Position numbers and translations under genes: made by a program. From Allodiplogaster sudhausi (taxonomy: Eukaryota; Nematoda; Chromadorea; Rhabditida; Diplogasteridae): a stretch of DNA of 64,000 nucleotides. The stretch lies in assembly GCA_945643635.1 (NCBI GenBank), contig CALZFC010000252.1, forward strand, positions 662,001 through 726,000, in the 5' to 3' direction. Shown piece by piece: positions 11,499-23,132 of this stretch. The notes beneath the pieces were generated by a model. The model saw only the letters and a list, made by a program, of their open reading frames with translations, searched no databases and had not been told where the DNA came from. How positions within the stretch are numbered: the first letter of the stretch is position 1; every line of letters starts with the position of its first letter.

Positions 11499-11607
11499 GT
11501 GTTGTAGGGGAATCTGTTGAAGTGTTCATTTGTCACAGATGGTTATGTTTAGACCTGAATTTGTATTGTCAAGAGGCGTGCTTAATCTAAATGAAGTATA
11601 AATCTGT

Positions 11608-12374
11608 ATGGCTGTAGGAATGAATTCGTTCTTTGCCCGCCGTCCCCCTGCTGAGACGTCCTCAGGCAAAGCAGGAGTCAACTCGGCCGAGAACACGCCG
11701 TGGGTGGAGAAGTACCGGCCTCGCAGGGTGGATGACGTGGTGTTCCAGTCGGAAGCCGTCTCCGTGCTACAGAAAGTTATTGACGGAGCGGATGTTAGTT
11801 TCTTTGCTCTGAACAAAATGTAGGAATTTAATTAGTCATTCATATATTGGAGTGGCGGTTTACACGATCGATAGACAAAGGTAAATGTTTCTTCAGCTGC
11901 CGAATATCCTATTCTACGGCCCGCCCGGCACTGGCAAGACATCAGCGGCCGTTGCACTCTGTCGGCAGCTCTTCAAGACAACCGAAGCTTACAAGGACAG
12001 AGTCCTCGAGATGAATGCATCCGATGAAAGGGGAATCGCCATCGTCCGAACAAGGGTTCGCCATGCTTCAGGCTCGCTCTTCTCTGCTATTCCCGTTTAA
12101 AACAACAACATTTCTGCCCTTATAGATAAAGGATTTCGCCCACCGCGCAGTTGGAACTTCTGCCAGCGGAAGCACTCCCGCGGTTAAGGTATCTTATTCG
12201 ATAGTTGAAGGATGGAGGAGATGACTGAATCGTAGGTGATCATCTTGGATGAAGCGGATGCCATGACTGACGCCGCCCAGGCAGCACTCAGGAGAACCAT
12301 GGAGAAGTACTCGAAGAGCACCCGGTCAGCACTCCCTTCTTTTTCCCCCCCCCCTCTCCTTCTTCCCATCTCCA

Positions 12375-12413
<39 letters not shown>

Positions 12414-13344
12414 AGCTTCTTCTTAATCTGCAACTACATCTCGCGAATTATCGACCCTCTAACCTCTCGCTGTGCCAAGTTCCGCTTCAAGCCTCTCCCG
12501 GAGGATCTCCAACTGGGGAGACTAAAGAGTATCTGCGAGGCAGAGGGAGTCAAGGCCGACGAAGAGGCACTCAGCACTCTCATTCAACAGACTGGCGGCG
12601 ACTTGAGGAAGAGCATCACTACTCTACAGGTTTAGGGAAGGAGGGAGAGAGGAAAGCGGGAGAGAAGAGGTAATGAGAGAGAGAATGACGAGCATATAAA
12701 ACTTGTCTGCAGGCGTTGTCTTGTGCATCTAAGCGTCTGGAGATGAAAGATGTCAAGGGAATGGGAGGCAGAATCCCCGATGATCAGGTTGCCTCACCAT
12801 TTTATAGCCGACTGATGAAAACTGCCCGGGTTTCAACCAAATTCAGTTAAACAATGTGTAGTATTGTCAGGTCCACTGTAGTTGTCATCTGCTCTGCTTT
12901 TTGCTATTCCAAAGTTAAGATGAAGTTCTGTAAAGTTTTGTTTGAGAAAAGAAATAGAAAAATATATTTAAATTAGACAAGGTCATAAAGAGTTGTAATG
13001 TCTACTGCAGGTGTCATCTCTTCTTGCCACTCTTCGCTCTCGTCCTCAGAATGAGCTCGCTGGCTATCTGAAAACCTTCCGCCGAGAAGGACACGGAGTT
13101 GGCCAGCTTCTCATTCAACTTCACGACGCTCTTCTCGATGAAAACCAACTCGATCAGCTGCAGAAAGCAGCGATCTTCGAGAAAATGGCTGTGAGTTGCA
13201 TCTTTTCTTATGTTAGATTGTTTCCAATGCTGTTCTTTTTAGACTTGTGAGTACCGTCTGGCTGGAGGGGGAAGCGAGGAACTGCAACTTCTCTCTCTCG
13301 CCTACTCTCTCCACAATCTCTTCACTCTCTGCACCTCCAACTAA
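11608..13344 (+). CDS. RFC4: Replication factor C subunit 4
   Basis: Small subunit of the clamp loader that places PCNA on primed DNA. Eight exons: 11608-11793, 11897-12055, 12126-12188, 12236-12324, 12416-12629, 12713-12787, 13011-13190 and 13243-13344. The open frame is continuous across all joins. Motifs in order: [17 protein letters not shown] (RFC box II), Walker [10 protein letters not shown], the RFC box NASDERGI, Walker [25 protein letters not shown], sensor 1 [19 protein letters not shown] with the SRC arginine finger, and sensor 2 [12 protein letters not shown]. The collar region ends with a short [12 protein letters not shown] tail. N-terminal length and the NxFF start match the RFC4 branch better than RFC2 or RFC5. 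Intron 4 ends in a (CT)n tract that serves as its polypyrimidine run. Confidence 0.95.
12378..12415 (+). repeat. CT microsatellite abutting RFC4 exon 5
   Basis: Perfect CT dinucleotides directly followed by TTCAG and the exon, so the microsatellite is the polypyrimidine tract of this acceptor. Confidence 0.85.
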
Positions 13345-14218
13345 TCTTCTCCACACTCTTCGACGGTCTCTTTTTTCTCTTACATATCATATTCTCCCGT
13401 CATATTGCTTAATTGTATACCTCTTTTTTCCATTAATTTTTTTTTGTTTAATTCTCGTCCCCACGCTGATTGTTCATTTTCATTGTTGTAAGATTTTGTC
13501 ACGTTGTGTGTATGATCTCTTTGATCTCTTGTATTACCTTAATGATTGAAACATTCCTTATAGCTTCTGTTGAAGCAGGAACGACTCTTTATTCGATGCT
13601 CATTGGTCCACTATGCATTTGTTATATTAGTTTAAATACCGAGAAAGTCGTGAATGGAGAGGAATGGGTAGTGGGTATCTCTTCATTATCAGTACACGTA
13701 TATGATACGACTAAGAGATGGTCAACATGACCAGTAGGAGATGGAGTGGCCACTCTCACTTATCGTCTAGCGGTTGCTGTCTTGGCAGGGGGCCATTCAC
13801 CGCATTCACCGTCTGTTCTCTCTTGACAGGGGAGCCATTCACCGTCTGTTCCCCTTCAGCGGAAGAAGATCTTCCCTGTGGCCTGCAATATTCTCTTCTG
13901 AACACAGAATCATCTTCCAAACTCCTTTATTCTGCACTACAATCTGGAACTAAAAGAGGAAACCACGACACTCAATCGTCAGTGCAGGAGAATCCAGTTG
14001 ACCAGAGTGGAATGAGAAAGCACAGGAGGTTAAGAAGCCAGTGGAGCACCGTTAGTCATGGTGCCAGTGAGGGAGCTCGGGTCAACGGTGCCAGAGAGAA
14101 CCACTGCAATTGGAGGAAGAGGGACAACCGTGCAAGACAGAGGGCAGAAGTTGCGGAGAGGGTTACATGGAAGAGAGTGAGAACAGAGAGAGAGAGAGAG
14201 AGGAAGGAAGAGAAGTGC
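13345..14218. other. Convergent spacer between RFC4 and P5CR
   Basis: Contains the 3' ends of two convergent genes. A long plus-strand open frame (13718-14356) lies mostly antisense to the last P5CR exon and shows no recognisable protein features, so I do not call it. Confidence 0.5.
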
Positions 14219-14432
14219 CTACGCGTCGAGTCCGCGCATATCGCGAGGCAGCGCCTTGTCTCCAGTCTCCCGACTTCTGTTGGCTGCGGCCTCGACTGCA
14301 TCGATGAGAAGTCCCTTCAACCCGCCCGACTCCAGCTTGTGCATCCCGAACACTGAAGAGCCAGCAGGAGATTGGACGTCATCCTCAAGCAGTATTCATA
14401 AATCTATCTATCTCTGTCTTTTTATAATACTT

Positions 14433-14470
<38 letters not shown>

Positions 14471-15346
14471 ACCTTGAGTTTAGCAGGGTGCTCTCCAGTC
14501 TCAAGTGCCATCTTGGCAGCCCCAAGCAGAGTGTGGCATGCCAGTTTCAGTGCGAGCTCTCTCGGAAGCCCCGCCTTGACTCCTCCATCAGCAAGGCCTT
14601 CGATCACAGCGAACATCTGAAGCGACTCACTCACAACTCAGAAAGAGAGAAGAAGACACTCACATAGGAGGGGCCGGAACCAGAGAGGCCCGTTACGGGA
14701 TCGATGTACGACTCAGGCACTTCTTCTGCTAGGCCCACTGTCGACAGAAGCTCCTTCACCACCTGGCAGAGAGAGAGAAAGAGAGGGAGTCAGAGAGTAC
14801 GGGCTGTAGAGAGGGTGAGAGAGAGAGAAAAAAGGAAATTAAATAGTGCGAACATCAGCATCACCGTCTCTACATGCGGATCCCATGGAGAAGGCTGATG
14901 CGCCCGCCCTCACGACAACCGGAGTGTTAGGCATCACTCGCACCACTCGCGACTTGGCTGGTAACAACTGCAATTCTCTCCTCTTCTTTTTCTCTCTCTC
15001 TCACTATCTCTCTTATACACTCGCCATCTTTCTTTTTCTATTTCTCTCCTTTCTCTTTCTCTTCAGAACCTACCGCCTCAATGTTTCGTATAGTGATGCC
15101 GAGTGCGATGGAGATTAGAAGTTGATCTCGGGAAAAGGAAGGGGCGATTTCGGAAGTCACCTCAAAAACTCCCGTCCATCATATCCGTCTCCTCTAATCT
15201 GCCTCTATGTCTGTTCTCTCTCTCCCACTCTTTCTCTCACTGTCTGTTTTCTCTCTCTCTCTGTCTCGTCTGTTTTCTCTCCCTCCCTCTCCCTCCCCTC
15301 TCTCCCTCCTTCTCCCTCCCTCTCTCCCTCTCTCCCTCTCTCTCTC

Positions 15347-15385
<39 letters not shown>

Positions 15386-16367
15386 CTTCTCTTGCCTTGT
15401 TAACATAGGGTGGTTTGACCGCGAGGAAGACGACGTCACTCTTGTGGACGACCTCAGTATTGTCGTGTGTGACTGCCATCCCGAGTGCCTAAGCAGGTAT
15501 CTCGTAGATGCTTCCTTCTGATTCTCTTACCTTGCATTGCTCGAGTAGATGGATGTCATTGCGAGGGGAGCTGGCGATCACATTGTCAGTGGCTACTCGA
15601 CCTTAACTCTTCGCCTTCTTCAAGTTGTCCAGTTATCTCTGCTTTCTTCAAATTACAAAATGAAAGCGCCTGACGGTTAGATCTACTCTCAGTAGACGAA
15701 AAGGTTGTGCGATAAGCGGAGTGCCCGGCTGTGTTATTCGTACCATACTCTGCTTCTCTCGCCTCCTCTTTCTCTCTATTTCTCTGCTTCTCTCGCCTCC
15801 TCTTTCTCTCTATTTCTCTGCTTCTCTCGCCTCCTCTTTCTCTCTATTTCTCTGCTTCTCTCGCCTCCTCTTTCTCTCTATTTCTCTGCTTCTCTCGCCT
15901 CCTCTTTCTCTCTATTTCTCTGCTTCTCTCGCCTCCTCTTTCTCTCTATTTCTCTGCTTCTCTCGCCTCCTCTTTCTCTCTATTTCTCTGCTTCTCTCGC
16001 CTCCTCTTTCTCTCTATTTCTCTGCTTCTCTCGCCTCCTCTTTCTACCTATTTCTTTATTTCCCTCGCTCCAACATTTGTGGTGGATTTGCAAGTATTGA
16101 AGCTAATCTGATAAGATAAACTAGGTAAGGCGAAATGGAGGGAAAATTAGGGGAGGCAAGAGTTACTACGGTATTCAACGACGAAAGGTTGTTGTAGGAT
16201 TAAAATGGGGTACGTGACTATGGAATGATCAACTCAAAATGCTGTTTGAAGAATTTTTGAGCAGTTACCAGAAGAAGCTAAAAGATAAAAAAAAAAAAAA
16301 CCTGAATTGATGAGGCCCCTCGCGAGGGCCTGAGCCATTTTCCCCCTCCGATGAATCCGATTCGCAT
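14219..16367 (-). CDS. PYCR: Pyrroline-5-carboxylate reductase
   Basis: Catalyses the last step of proline synthesis, NAD(P)H-dependent reduction of P5C. Minus-strand exons: 16367-16302, 15601-15531, 15488-15405, 15160-15074, 14952-14854, 14762-14664, 14616-14473 and 14383-14219. Motifs: Rossmann start MRIGFIGGGK then MAQALARGLINSG, VIASSPRND, SDVVFLAVKPP, VVRVMPNTPVVVRAGASA, YIDPVTGLSGSGPSY, FAVIEGLADGGVKAGLPREL, LACHTLLGAAKMALETGEHP and the C-terminal VQSPAGSSVFGMHKLESGG. Length and order fit the family. The frame breaks once, inside GGGK-M: the gene reads five G then four A (16346-16338) where one more base is needed to keep the conserved frame. The break lies on GGGAAAA, which also fits a minus-one slippery heptamer. 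Intron 1 carries a 34-bp minisatellite. Confidence 0.92.
15190..15382 (+). repeat. CT/CCCT tract in P5CR intron
   Basis: Pyrimidine-rich repeat on the plus strand, i.e. purine-rich on the P5CR coding strand. It therefore does not act as that intron's polypyrimidine tract. Confidence 0.9.
15757..16050 (+). repeat. 34-bp minisatellite in P5CR intron 1
   Basis: About eight and a half nearly perfect copies of a 34-bp pyrimidine-rich unit containing TCTATTTCTCTGCTTCTC followed by a GCCTCC-containing segment. Since 34 is not a multiple of three and the unit lacks stops, all three plus-strand frames are open and show a 34-residue period; these are not proteins. Confidence 0.95.
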
Positions 16368-18656
16368 CTCTACAACTCATACAATATTCTTGGTTGAGAA
16401 AAAACAAACGAACTAAATGCTTGCTTATGTAATGGGGACCCATTAGGAGGGCAATGTCATAAAAGGGAGATGATACCCTGACCAGAGGAGACCAGAGTAG
16501 GCTGGATACAACCCGCCCTCCCACTGTCTCTGTCTCTTTTTTCTATCCATTTCTGTTTCTCCCCTCCGTCTCTCTCGCTCCTTTTCAGTTCTCTTCTCTC
16601 CCTCTCTCCGTCTCTCTGTCTCCCTATCTTTGTCTCTCTCTCCTTTCTCTCTTCCCATGTCCTTCCACTCTTACTACAATGTGATCTTCCCCCTATCTCT
16701 TATCAAGAGACTGCTGCGAAAAATGAGAAATGAGAACCTGAAAACCGTCCCTGCCCACCGGGGATTGATTAGCGGAAAAAGAATGAGATGGATGATATCG
16801 AGATGTACATATGCTTCCTCGTCTTGTGAACGGATCGCCGAAAACTTATCGCGGTTTCTTTTGTTAGTTCTTGCTCCTTTTCCACATATTAGTATCTTTG
16901 TTCTTCGTTACATTTAATGCGGATATGTGTAGTAGCTAACCGTTCATCTCGATCTCTCATGCTGATCAAGAATGCAATGGATATTCTCGCACGGAGACAT
17001 TTTAGGTGTTTGGCCACCATGAATAAATTACTTTGTAAAACGAAGAATAAATTATATCGAGTATCTTTACTTAACTCAGCCTCTCTATGTACATATATAT
17101 CTCCCTCGGTTTCTCTCTCTATCTTTCTTTCTGTTCTCTCTCTCAACCGCTTTATGTATTTTTTTCTTTTCGTGTCTATCCTATACTCTTTACATTGTTT
17201 ATGATTTATTCACCTCGACTGTATCGTTAGACATACTCAAAACAAAAGAATGTCCATATCTGGATGAATGTAAGAGATTCACGATTCTCATGAATGATAA
17301 CTGCATTCCTATTTTGAGATGGCAGTGGCTGGAAAGTCAGAGGGAAGAGTGGAGTGAAAGTGAGTACAGATAATTTGAACACACAATTTTTTACCTTAAC
17401 ATGCATCTTGGTTAAAGGAGGGCTATCACCGAAAAATCACATGAGTAAAATTGCCTCAGTCATTCTTTAAACTCTCATTCACGTGCAATTTTCACGCATT
17501 AGGTTTTGTGGGAGAATCATAGTGCCTGCTCCAAGGGTGAACGAGGGCAGTTCCAACCAGGATTAATCATTCGTTGGTCATCGTCCTCTTTTAAGCACCC
17601 ACTTTCAATTTCAGTTAAAGATGATTTCGTGTATTCTGTTGCTGTGTAAATGCTGAGAATAAAAAGGGTTTGCTCCGCCATAAAAATGCAATTGGTGGCA
17701 AAATGGATCCATAAAGAAGATCATGAATATTTGGAAGACAGCCTTATAAACGTAATATTTCTCTATGTGCACAGAGAGCATAGTTGTGAAATCATGTTTT
17801 CTGCCTTACTCTCAGAAAACAAGGAAGCGAGAGAACAAAAAAATGAACGAGTAGAAAGGGTTGAGAGCGGAAACTTGAGAGATCCTAAAATACAGATGTA
17901 TGTCTGTACATACAACATTTGTATGTAACCCCCTAAGAGAAATACCCTTCCTTTTAGGTTACAAAACACAACATCTTTGAACACGCCAAGGCAATGTATA
18001 ACAACCTGACAATATGTCACAATAGTATAGTATTGTGTTTCAGGGGTTGTCACAACCAGAGAAGAAAGCGATCTGGACGGTTTGCAAACCAACCCGTCCA
18101 AATTCTTAGGAACAAATTGCTACCTGGATGGTAACACTTGCACCATGAACTTTCTCCATTTGAACATTTTTTCTTCTTACAATCCGGAACGAACTTTCAA
18201 TGTCCGAACTTTTCTTCTCTGTATGCAGACATGTGAAAATGAAAAATAGAAGCCAGACATAATGAAATAAATATTTTTTTATTTCCTTTTGTTGTACATA
18301 CATTTGAGTTTTGCAATTTTAAAATGTTTATAGTTATAAGAAGAAACTCTTAACAAACATGGTGTTCCCAAAGCCCACTGCATTTTAAAACTGGCCGATG
18401 GCTTTCCTGACAGACGAAGCGAGTAAAGCAGACCGAACCCGTGGATCTTCTAAGCTCGTAAGCAGTAAACAAGTGATAAGCAGCTACCAAATGGGAAGCG
18501 CCGACTCAGGCCTGCCAGTTCTATCTTTGTTGTCTTCTGAATCAGCTACGGCAACTGCAGATATGAATAGAGACTCGACTCCGCCTCCCCAGCCATCGCA
18601 ACCGTCTCTCTCTCTCCCTCTCTCTCGCTCTCCCTCTCTTTCTCTCTCTTTCTCTT

Positions 18657-18700
<44 letters not shown>

Positions 18701-18892
18701 CCTCTCTTTCTCTCTCTCTCTCGCTATATTTCTTCTGGCGCTCATTCTGAGCGTAGTCCAATGCCGTTGCTTTCTTCTAAGAGGGGCAACCGGAAGTGCA
18801 GTGACGGCTTCGGCTTCTCTACCGGAAAACACTGAAGAGGTGGATGAGCTTGTAAGAGAAGAAAGAGTGAGAGAAAGCGAAACAGTCAGAGA
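16368..18892. other. Intergenic, no gene supported
   Basis: About 2.5 kb between divergent P5CR and the MMP. It has pyrimidine-rich patches (16505-16660), AT-rich sequence (16860-18390) and a CT/GA tract (18600-18730). A frame at 18398-18600 (Ser-rich) and one at 17650-17928 are open by chance or unproven. An upstream exon or promoter for the MMP may lie here, but I cannot point to one. Confidence 0.4.
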
Positions 18893-19515
18893 ATGAAGAA
18901 ACATCTGCTGAGACTCTCAACGCTCTTCCTTCTACAACTGTCACACTCCTTGACTGCTGAGGTTTGTATCTCTCACTTCTTCTTTATTACTGTAGTCTGT
19001 AAGGGAGTCTGCTTCATTGCACTCTTTATTGCATTATGCTATCACCTCCTTTTCCAGAAATATTCCATATGCTTACAAATACATTTTTCCCTTTTGGTTA
19101 ATTTGACAGACCTTCAATTATTTGTAACTTCAGGGCACTGCAATTAGGATTCATACTTGTAATCATGATTCGAAGACGCTTACTAATTCGGTCCTAATGC
19201 CTTATCATATGAGGAGACGGGATTCCCCCCTCTCTCTCTCAATCTAATTCTCTCCATTCTTGTCTCACTTTACTTTGCTCTCTTTCTCTCCCCTGTGGTC
19301 TCTCCCCCTTCACTAAACGGAACACTTCCCTCTTCAATTTCAGCCCCTTTTCGAGTGTTCTCCTTCAGTCGCTGGTCAGTGGGTTTAATGTTCTCATTTT
19401 CACATATCTGTCTTCACATCAATATTTCACACTTTTTTCACTGCACTCTCTGTCACTTCCTTCTCTCTTTCTCTCCTCTCTATAGACGCGTTCTGTCTCG
19501 CTCTCTCCCTCTTTC

Positions 19516-19561
<46 letters not shown>

Positions 19562-20040
19562 GCTTCTTTATTTAAACATTCTTTCTCGAATGTATCAATT
19601 GGTCAGGATGACCAAGCAAAGGAGCAAAGATGACAAATACATTCTGAATAGAACAACAGTGATTTTTTTGTAACCAGCTGTGAAGGTAGACGAGGAAAGC
19701 AAAGTGAAGAAAGGAGAGGGAAACAACTACGGCCAGCAGAGAAATCAACATTTGCTAAGGCCTAGAAGATACGCCATTGAAGGTTTTTTTCTATGTTTCT
19801 TTCCCTCATTCAGTTTCCTTACATTGTTTCCACATTCACACACACACACACACACATGCACTCTCTCTCTCTCTCATGTCTCTCCTTCTCTCTCTCATTC
19901 ATTCTTTCTTTCTTTCTTTCTCTCTCGCTCTATCTCTATTTCCCAACCTCTCTGTCCATCTCTCACCTCTGCCACTCTCTCTCTCTCTCTCTCTCGTTCT
20001 CTCTCTCTCTCATGTCCTTCCTTCTCACTCTCTCATTCAT

Positions 20041-20077
<37 letters not shown>

Positions 20078-21535
20078 CCATCTCTATTTCTCAACCTCTC
20101 AGTCCATCTCTCACTCTCTCCCACTCTCTCTCTCTCTGTCTGTCTGTCTGTCTCTGTCTCTCTCTCTGTCTCTCTCTGTCTCTCGATCACGCATTTTATC
20201 GCTCCCTGATTGAAGGCTCCTTCTGGGGCGTTCGTGAAATTTTGTACAAGATCGCACGGCCGTCGAAAAAGTTGAAAAAGGAAGAAGCGGAAGAAGTCTT
20301 CCGCAGGGCTTTTATGGTCTGTTTTCCGATTTTTCTGATGCTGATCTCGCTTTAAATGTCTCTCTTTTTTAAAGTACACTTAATAAATCGAAGATTCCTA
20401 TTATATTTGAAAGAATTTGCCTAGGTATGGGAGGAAAAGACGAATCTTCGTTTTGTGCATTCGCCAGAGGGCCACGCTCACATCTCAGTCATCTTCACCG
20501 AGGGAGCTCATGGAGACAATGAACCATTCGACGGACCTGGCAAGGACTCATGAGTCGAGGTACAACTATAACAACTCAACTTATTCCCAGGTCGAATTCT
20601 AGCTCACGCTTTCTTCCCCCGATACGGTGGAGATATTCACTTCGACGATGCAGAACCATGGAGCGTAGATAAGAATGGTACTTTAGAAGAAAGAGTGAAA
20701 GAGAGATAGAGAAAGACAGAATGAGTTAAAGAAGGAGTGAAAGAGAATGCGAGAAGAGGGAATGGTATTTAAAAGGGATCTACCGTCTCTTCAGTTGGCC
20801 TAGACCTCTACATGGTGGCCGTACATGAAATAGGCCACTCTCTGGGCCTGAAGCATTCCCGAGAAGAGAAGGCAGTCATGGCCGAGTTCTACCAGACATA
20901 CACCGGGAATGCCATTCATCTATATCACGGTCACAAACATTTTACTCAACACTCTTCTCGTTCTTGATATTCTCCCTGTTTTCTTTATTTTTATTTTATT
21001 TTTGGGAACGAGCATGAGTTGAGATGATCTTCTGGCAGTAGCCCGACTCTACGATCCGAGAGGAGCAGAGAAGACAGAGGGGAGAGGAGGAGCAGAGAAG
21101 GCAGAGGGGGGCGGAGGATCAGGGAAGGCAGAGGGTGGAGGAGGATCAGGGAAGACAAAGGGGGGAGGAGGAGCAGAAAAGGCAGAGGAGAGAAGAGTGG
21201 GTGTCGCTCCTGAGTTGGACTTCTGCAAGAATCCTTCATCTCTAGATGCCATCACTCGTCTTGGAAATGGCTCCCTCTACGCATTCAAAGGTATCTTCCT
21301 TCGGATCTACATCTTGTATCTTTGATATTCAAATTAACATTCTCAGTCTTCAGGTGAACATTACTGGCGACTGAAGGAAGATGCGGGAGTTGAAGAAGGA
21401 TTCCCCAGGCTAATTCAGGGACATTGGCCCTTCCCTTCACACATCGACACCATTCTCACGGATTCTGATGGCGAGTCATACATATTCAAGGTTGGAAGAT
21501 GTAAACAGAGGGGGAGAAAGATATCGAGAAACAGT

Positions 21536-21579
<44 letters not shown>

Positions 21580-21672
21580 CAGAGAAACAGAGAAACAGAG
21601 AGAGAGAGAGAAGATGTAAACAGAAGGGGAGAAAGATATCGAGAAACAGGGAGAAAGATATCGAGAAACAGT

Positions 21673-21724
<52 letters not shown>

Positions 21725-21735
21725 AACAGAGAAAC

Positions 21736-21768
<33 letters not shown>

Positions 21769-21808
21769 AAAGAGAGAGAGACAGACAGAGAGAGAGAGAG
21801 AGAAAGAG

Positions 21809-21854
<46 letters not shown>

Positions 21855-22650
21855 AGTTGCACTTGAGGGAGCGGAGTACTGGCTGCTGAGCAGAGAAGGC
21901 CTTCTACTGCCTGGCTACCCCCGGCTGATCGCAGATGGCCTCGTGGACACCCCCGATCACATTGACGCCGCATTTATATGGCATGGAGATGACCGACCGT
22001 ACTTCTTCAAGAAGGTACTCGCTTCCATCTTCTATGGAATATCTCACTCTTTCTCTTTCTTTCTTTCTTTCTCTCTCTCCCTCTCTCTCTCTGTATTTCT
22101 CTACCTTGCTGTCCTCTCCGCCGTCCTATTCTGACTTTCTGCCCATATCTTCTTCAATGACTGTTGAGGACCGCTACTGGCGATACTCTCGCTTCGGAAT
22201 GACGAAGGAATGGCCGAAGACAATTCGTAACATTTTCAAGGTTTGAAGCCAAGAGAGAAAAGGATGAGACATAAAAAGGGGCAGAAGTGGATCACCAAGA
22301 AGTTTGGATCACCAGAGAGGAGCCGTGCCTGAGAAGGTCGATGCAGCCATCCAGCTCTCCCCTTCTCACAGCTACCTTTTCGCAGGCAACCAATACTACA
22401 AGCTGCATGGATTCAGGTAGCATAACTCACGAGATAGGCGAGAGAGAGTGAGAGAGAGAGAGAGAGGAAGCGAAAGGAAGAGAGAGATAGAGAGAGATGG
22501 AGAGAGAGAGGGAGAGAGAGAGAGATGGAGGGAGAGGGAGGGAGATAGAGGGGGAGAGAGATGGAGAGTGAGGGAGGGAGATGGAGAGAGAGGGAGAGGG
22601 ATAGAGAGTGAGATAGACATTGAGAGGGAGAGACTGAGATGGAGATAGAT

Positions 22651-22693
<43 letters not shown>

Positions 22694-22787
22694 GCTCTGC
22701 AGATCCATGCGAGTAGCGGAAGGCTACCCCCGTTCAGTGGCAAATTTCTGGTTCGGTTGCGATGGAAGAAGGCATCGATGGAAGTGA
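18893..22787 (+). CDS. Matrix metalloproteinase with hemopexin domain
   Basis: Secreted zinc endopeptidase. A signal-peptide exon (18893-18961) is followed, after an uncertain pro-region, by an exon ending [11 protein letters not shown] with a furin-like RPRR before the usual YAIxG start of the catalytic domain. Later exons include about 20213-20315, 20424-20539, 20603-20677, 20795-20929, 21024-21290, 21354-21490, 21868-22014, 22169-22240, 22316-22416 and 22703-22787. Catalytic motifs: GDIHFDD (structural metal site), [15 protein letters not shown] (three zinc His and the Glu) and Met-turn AVMAEFY. A Gly/Lys/Glu-rich hinge is encoded by an in-frame minisatellite. Four hemopexin blades follow ([40 protein letters not shown]) with paired Cys at the ends (DFCKNP and FGCDG). 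No PRCGxPD cysteine switch is found. Joins in the pro-region are uncertain. Confidence 0.88.
19860..20185 (+). repeat. CA and CT repeats in MMP intron
   Basis: A short (CA)n run at 19838-19854 leads into about 320 bp of imperfect CT repeat with two near-copies of a segment containing CATTCATTCTTTC and CTCCATCTCTATTTC. Confidence 0.9.
21056..21196 (+). repeat. In-frame minisatellite coding the MMP hinge
   Basis: About four to five copies of a roughly 30-bp purine-rich unit that codes ten-residue repeats such as [10 protein letters not shown] and GGGGAEKAE. The frame stays open through it and joins catalytic and hemopexin domains, where MMPs normally have a variable hinge. Confidence 0.85.
21499..21852 (+). 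repeat. GA repeat with internal duplications in MMP intron
   Basis: GA microsatellite interrupted by copies of a longer unit containing GAAAGATATCGAGAAACAG (near 21516, 21631, 21653), so the array grew by both slippage and unit duplication. Confidence 0.9.
22437..22692 (+). repeat. GA repeat in the last MMP intron
   Basis: Purine-rich repeat (GA, GATGGA units) filling the last intron up to 10 bases before its CAG acceptor. Confidence 0.9.
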
Positions 22788-23132
22788 CTTCCTTGCTTAT
22801 CATTCTCTGCTGTTCTCATTGTGATTCGTCTTTCAATTCCTTTCATCTCAACTTCTCTCTCGGAAACTCTTGTATATTAATTGCATAATGAAACGAGATA
22901 AATGAGATAAAAGTTTTTGATTAACTAAATGTGATATCGAATAAGTTAAAAATTAAATGACTGCTGACTATTCTGTTTGATAAACTGAATGAGAGTGGAA
23001 ATTTAAGTCATTCTGCCTCGATCGTCTTTCGCAGTCGGTCGGATGAGTGATAACTCTACTGTTTTCCGCCGTAATGTATGTTATCTACGGTATTCATATT
23101 GAAAAGTATGGAGAGACCAAGGAAATTGTCAA

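Noticed and set aside
13718..14356. 212-residue plus-strand open frame
   Set aside because: Its second half is antisense to the conserved last P5CR exon and its composition is not protein-like.
15757..16050. CRISPR array (regular repeats)
   Set aside because: The repeats are head-to-tail without unique spacers, in an animal intron; it is a minisatellite.
18398..18840. Ser/Thr-rich frame as the missing MMP prodomain
   Set aside because: It lies upstream of the signal-peptide exon, has no PRCG motif and continues into a CT repeat.
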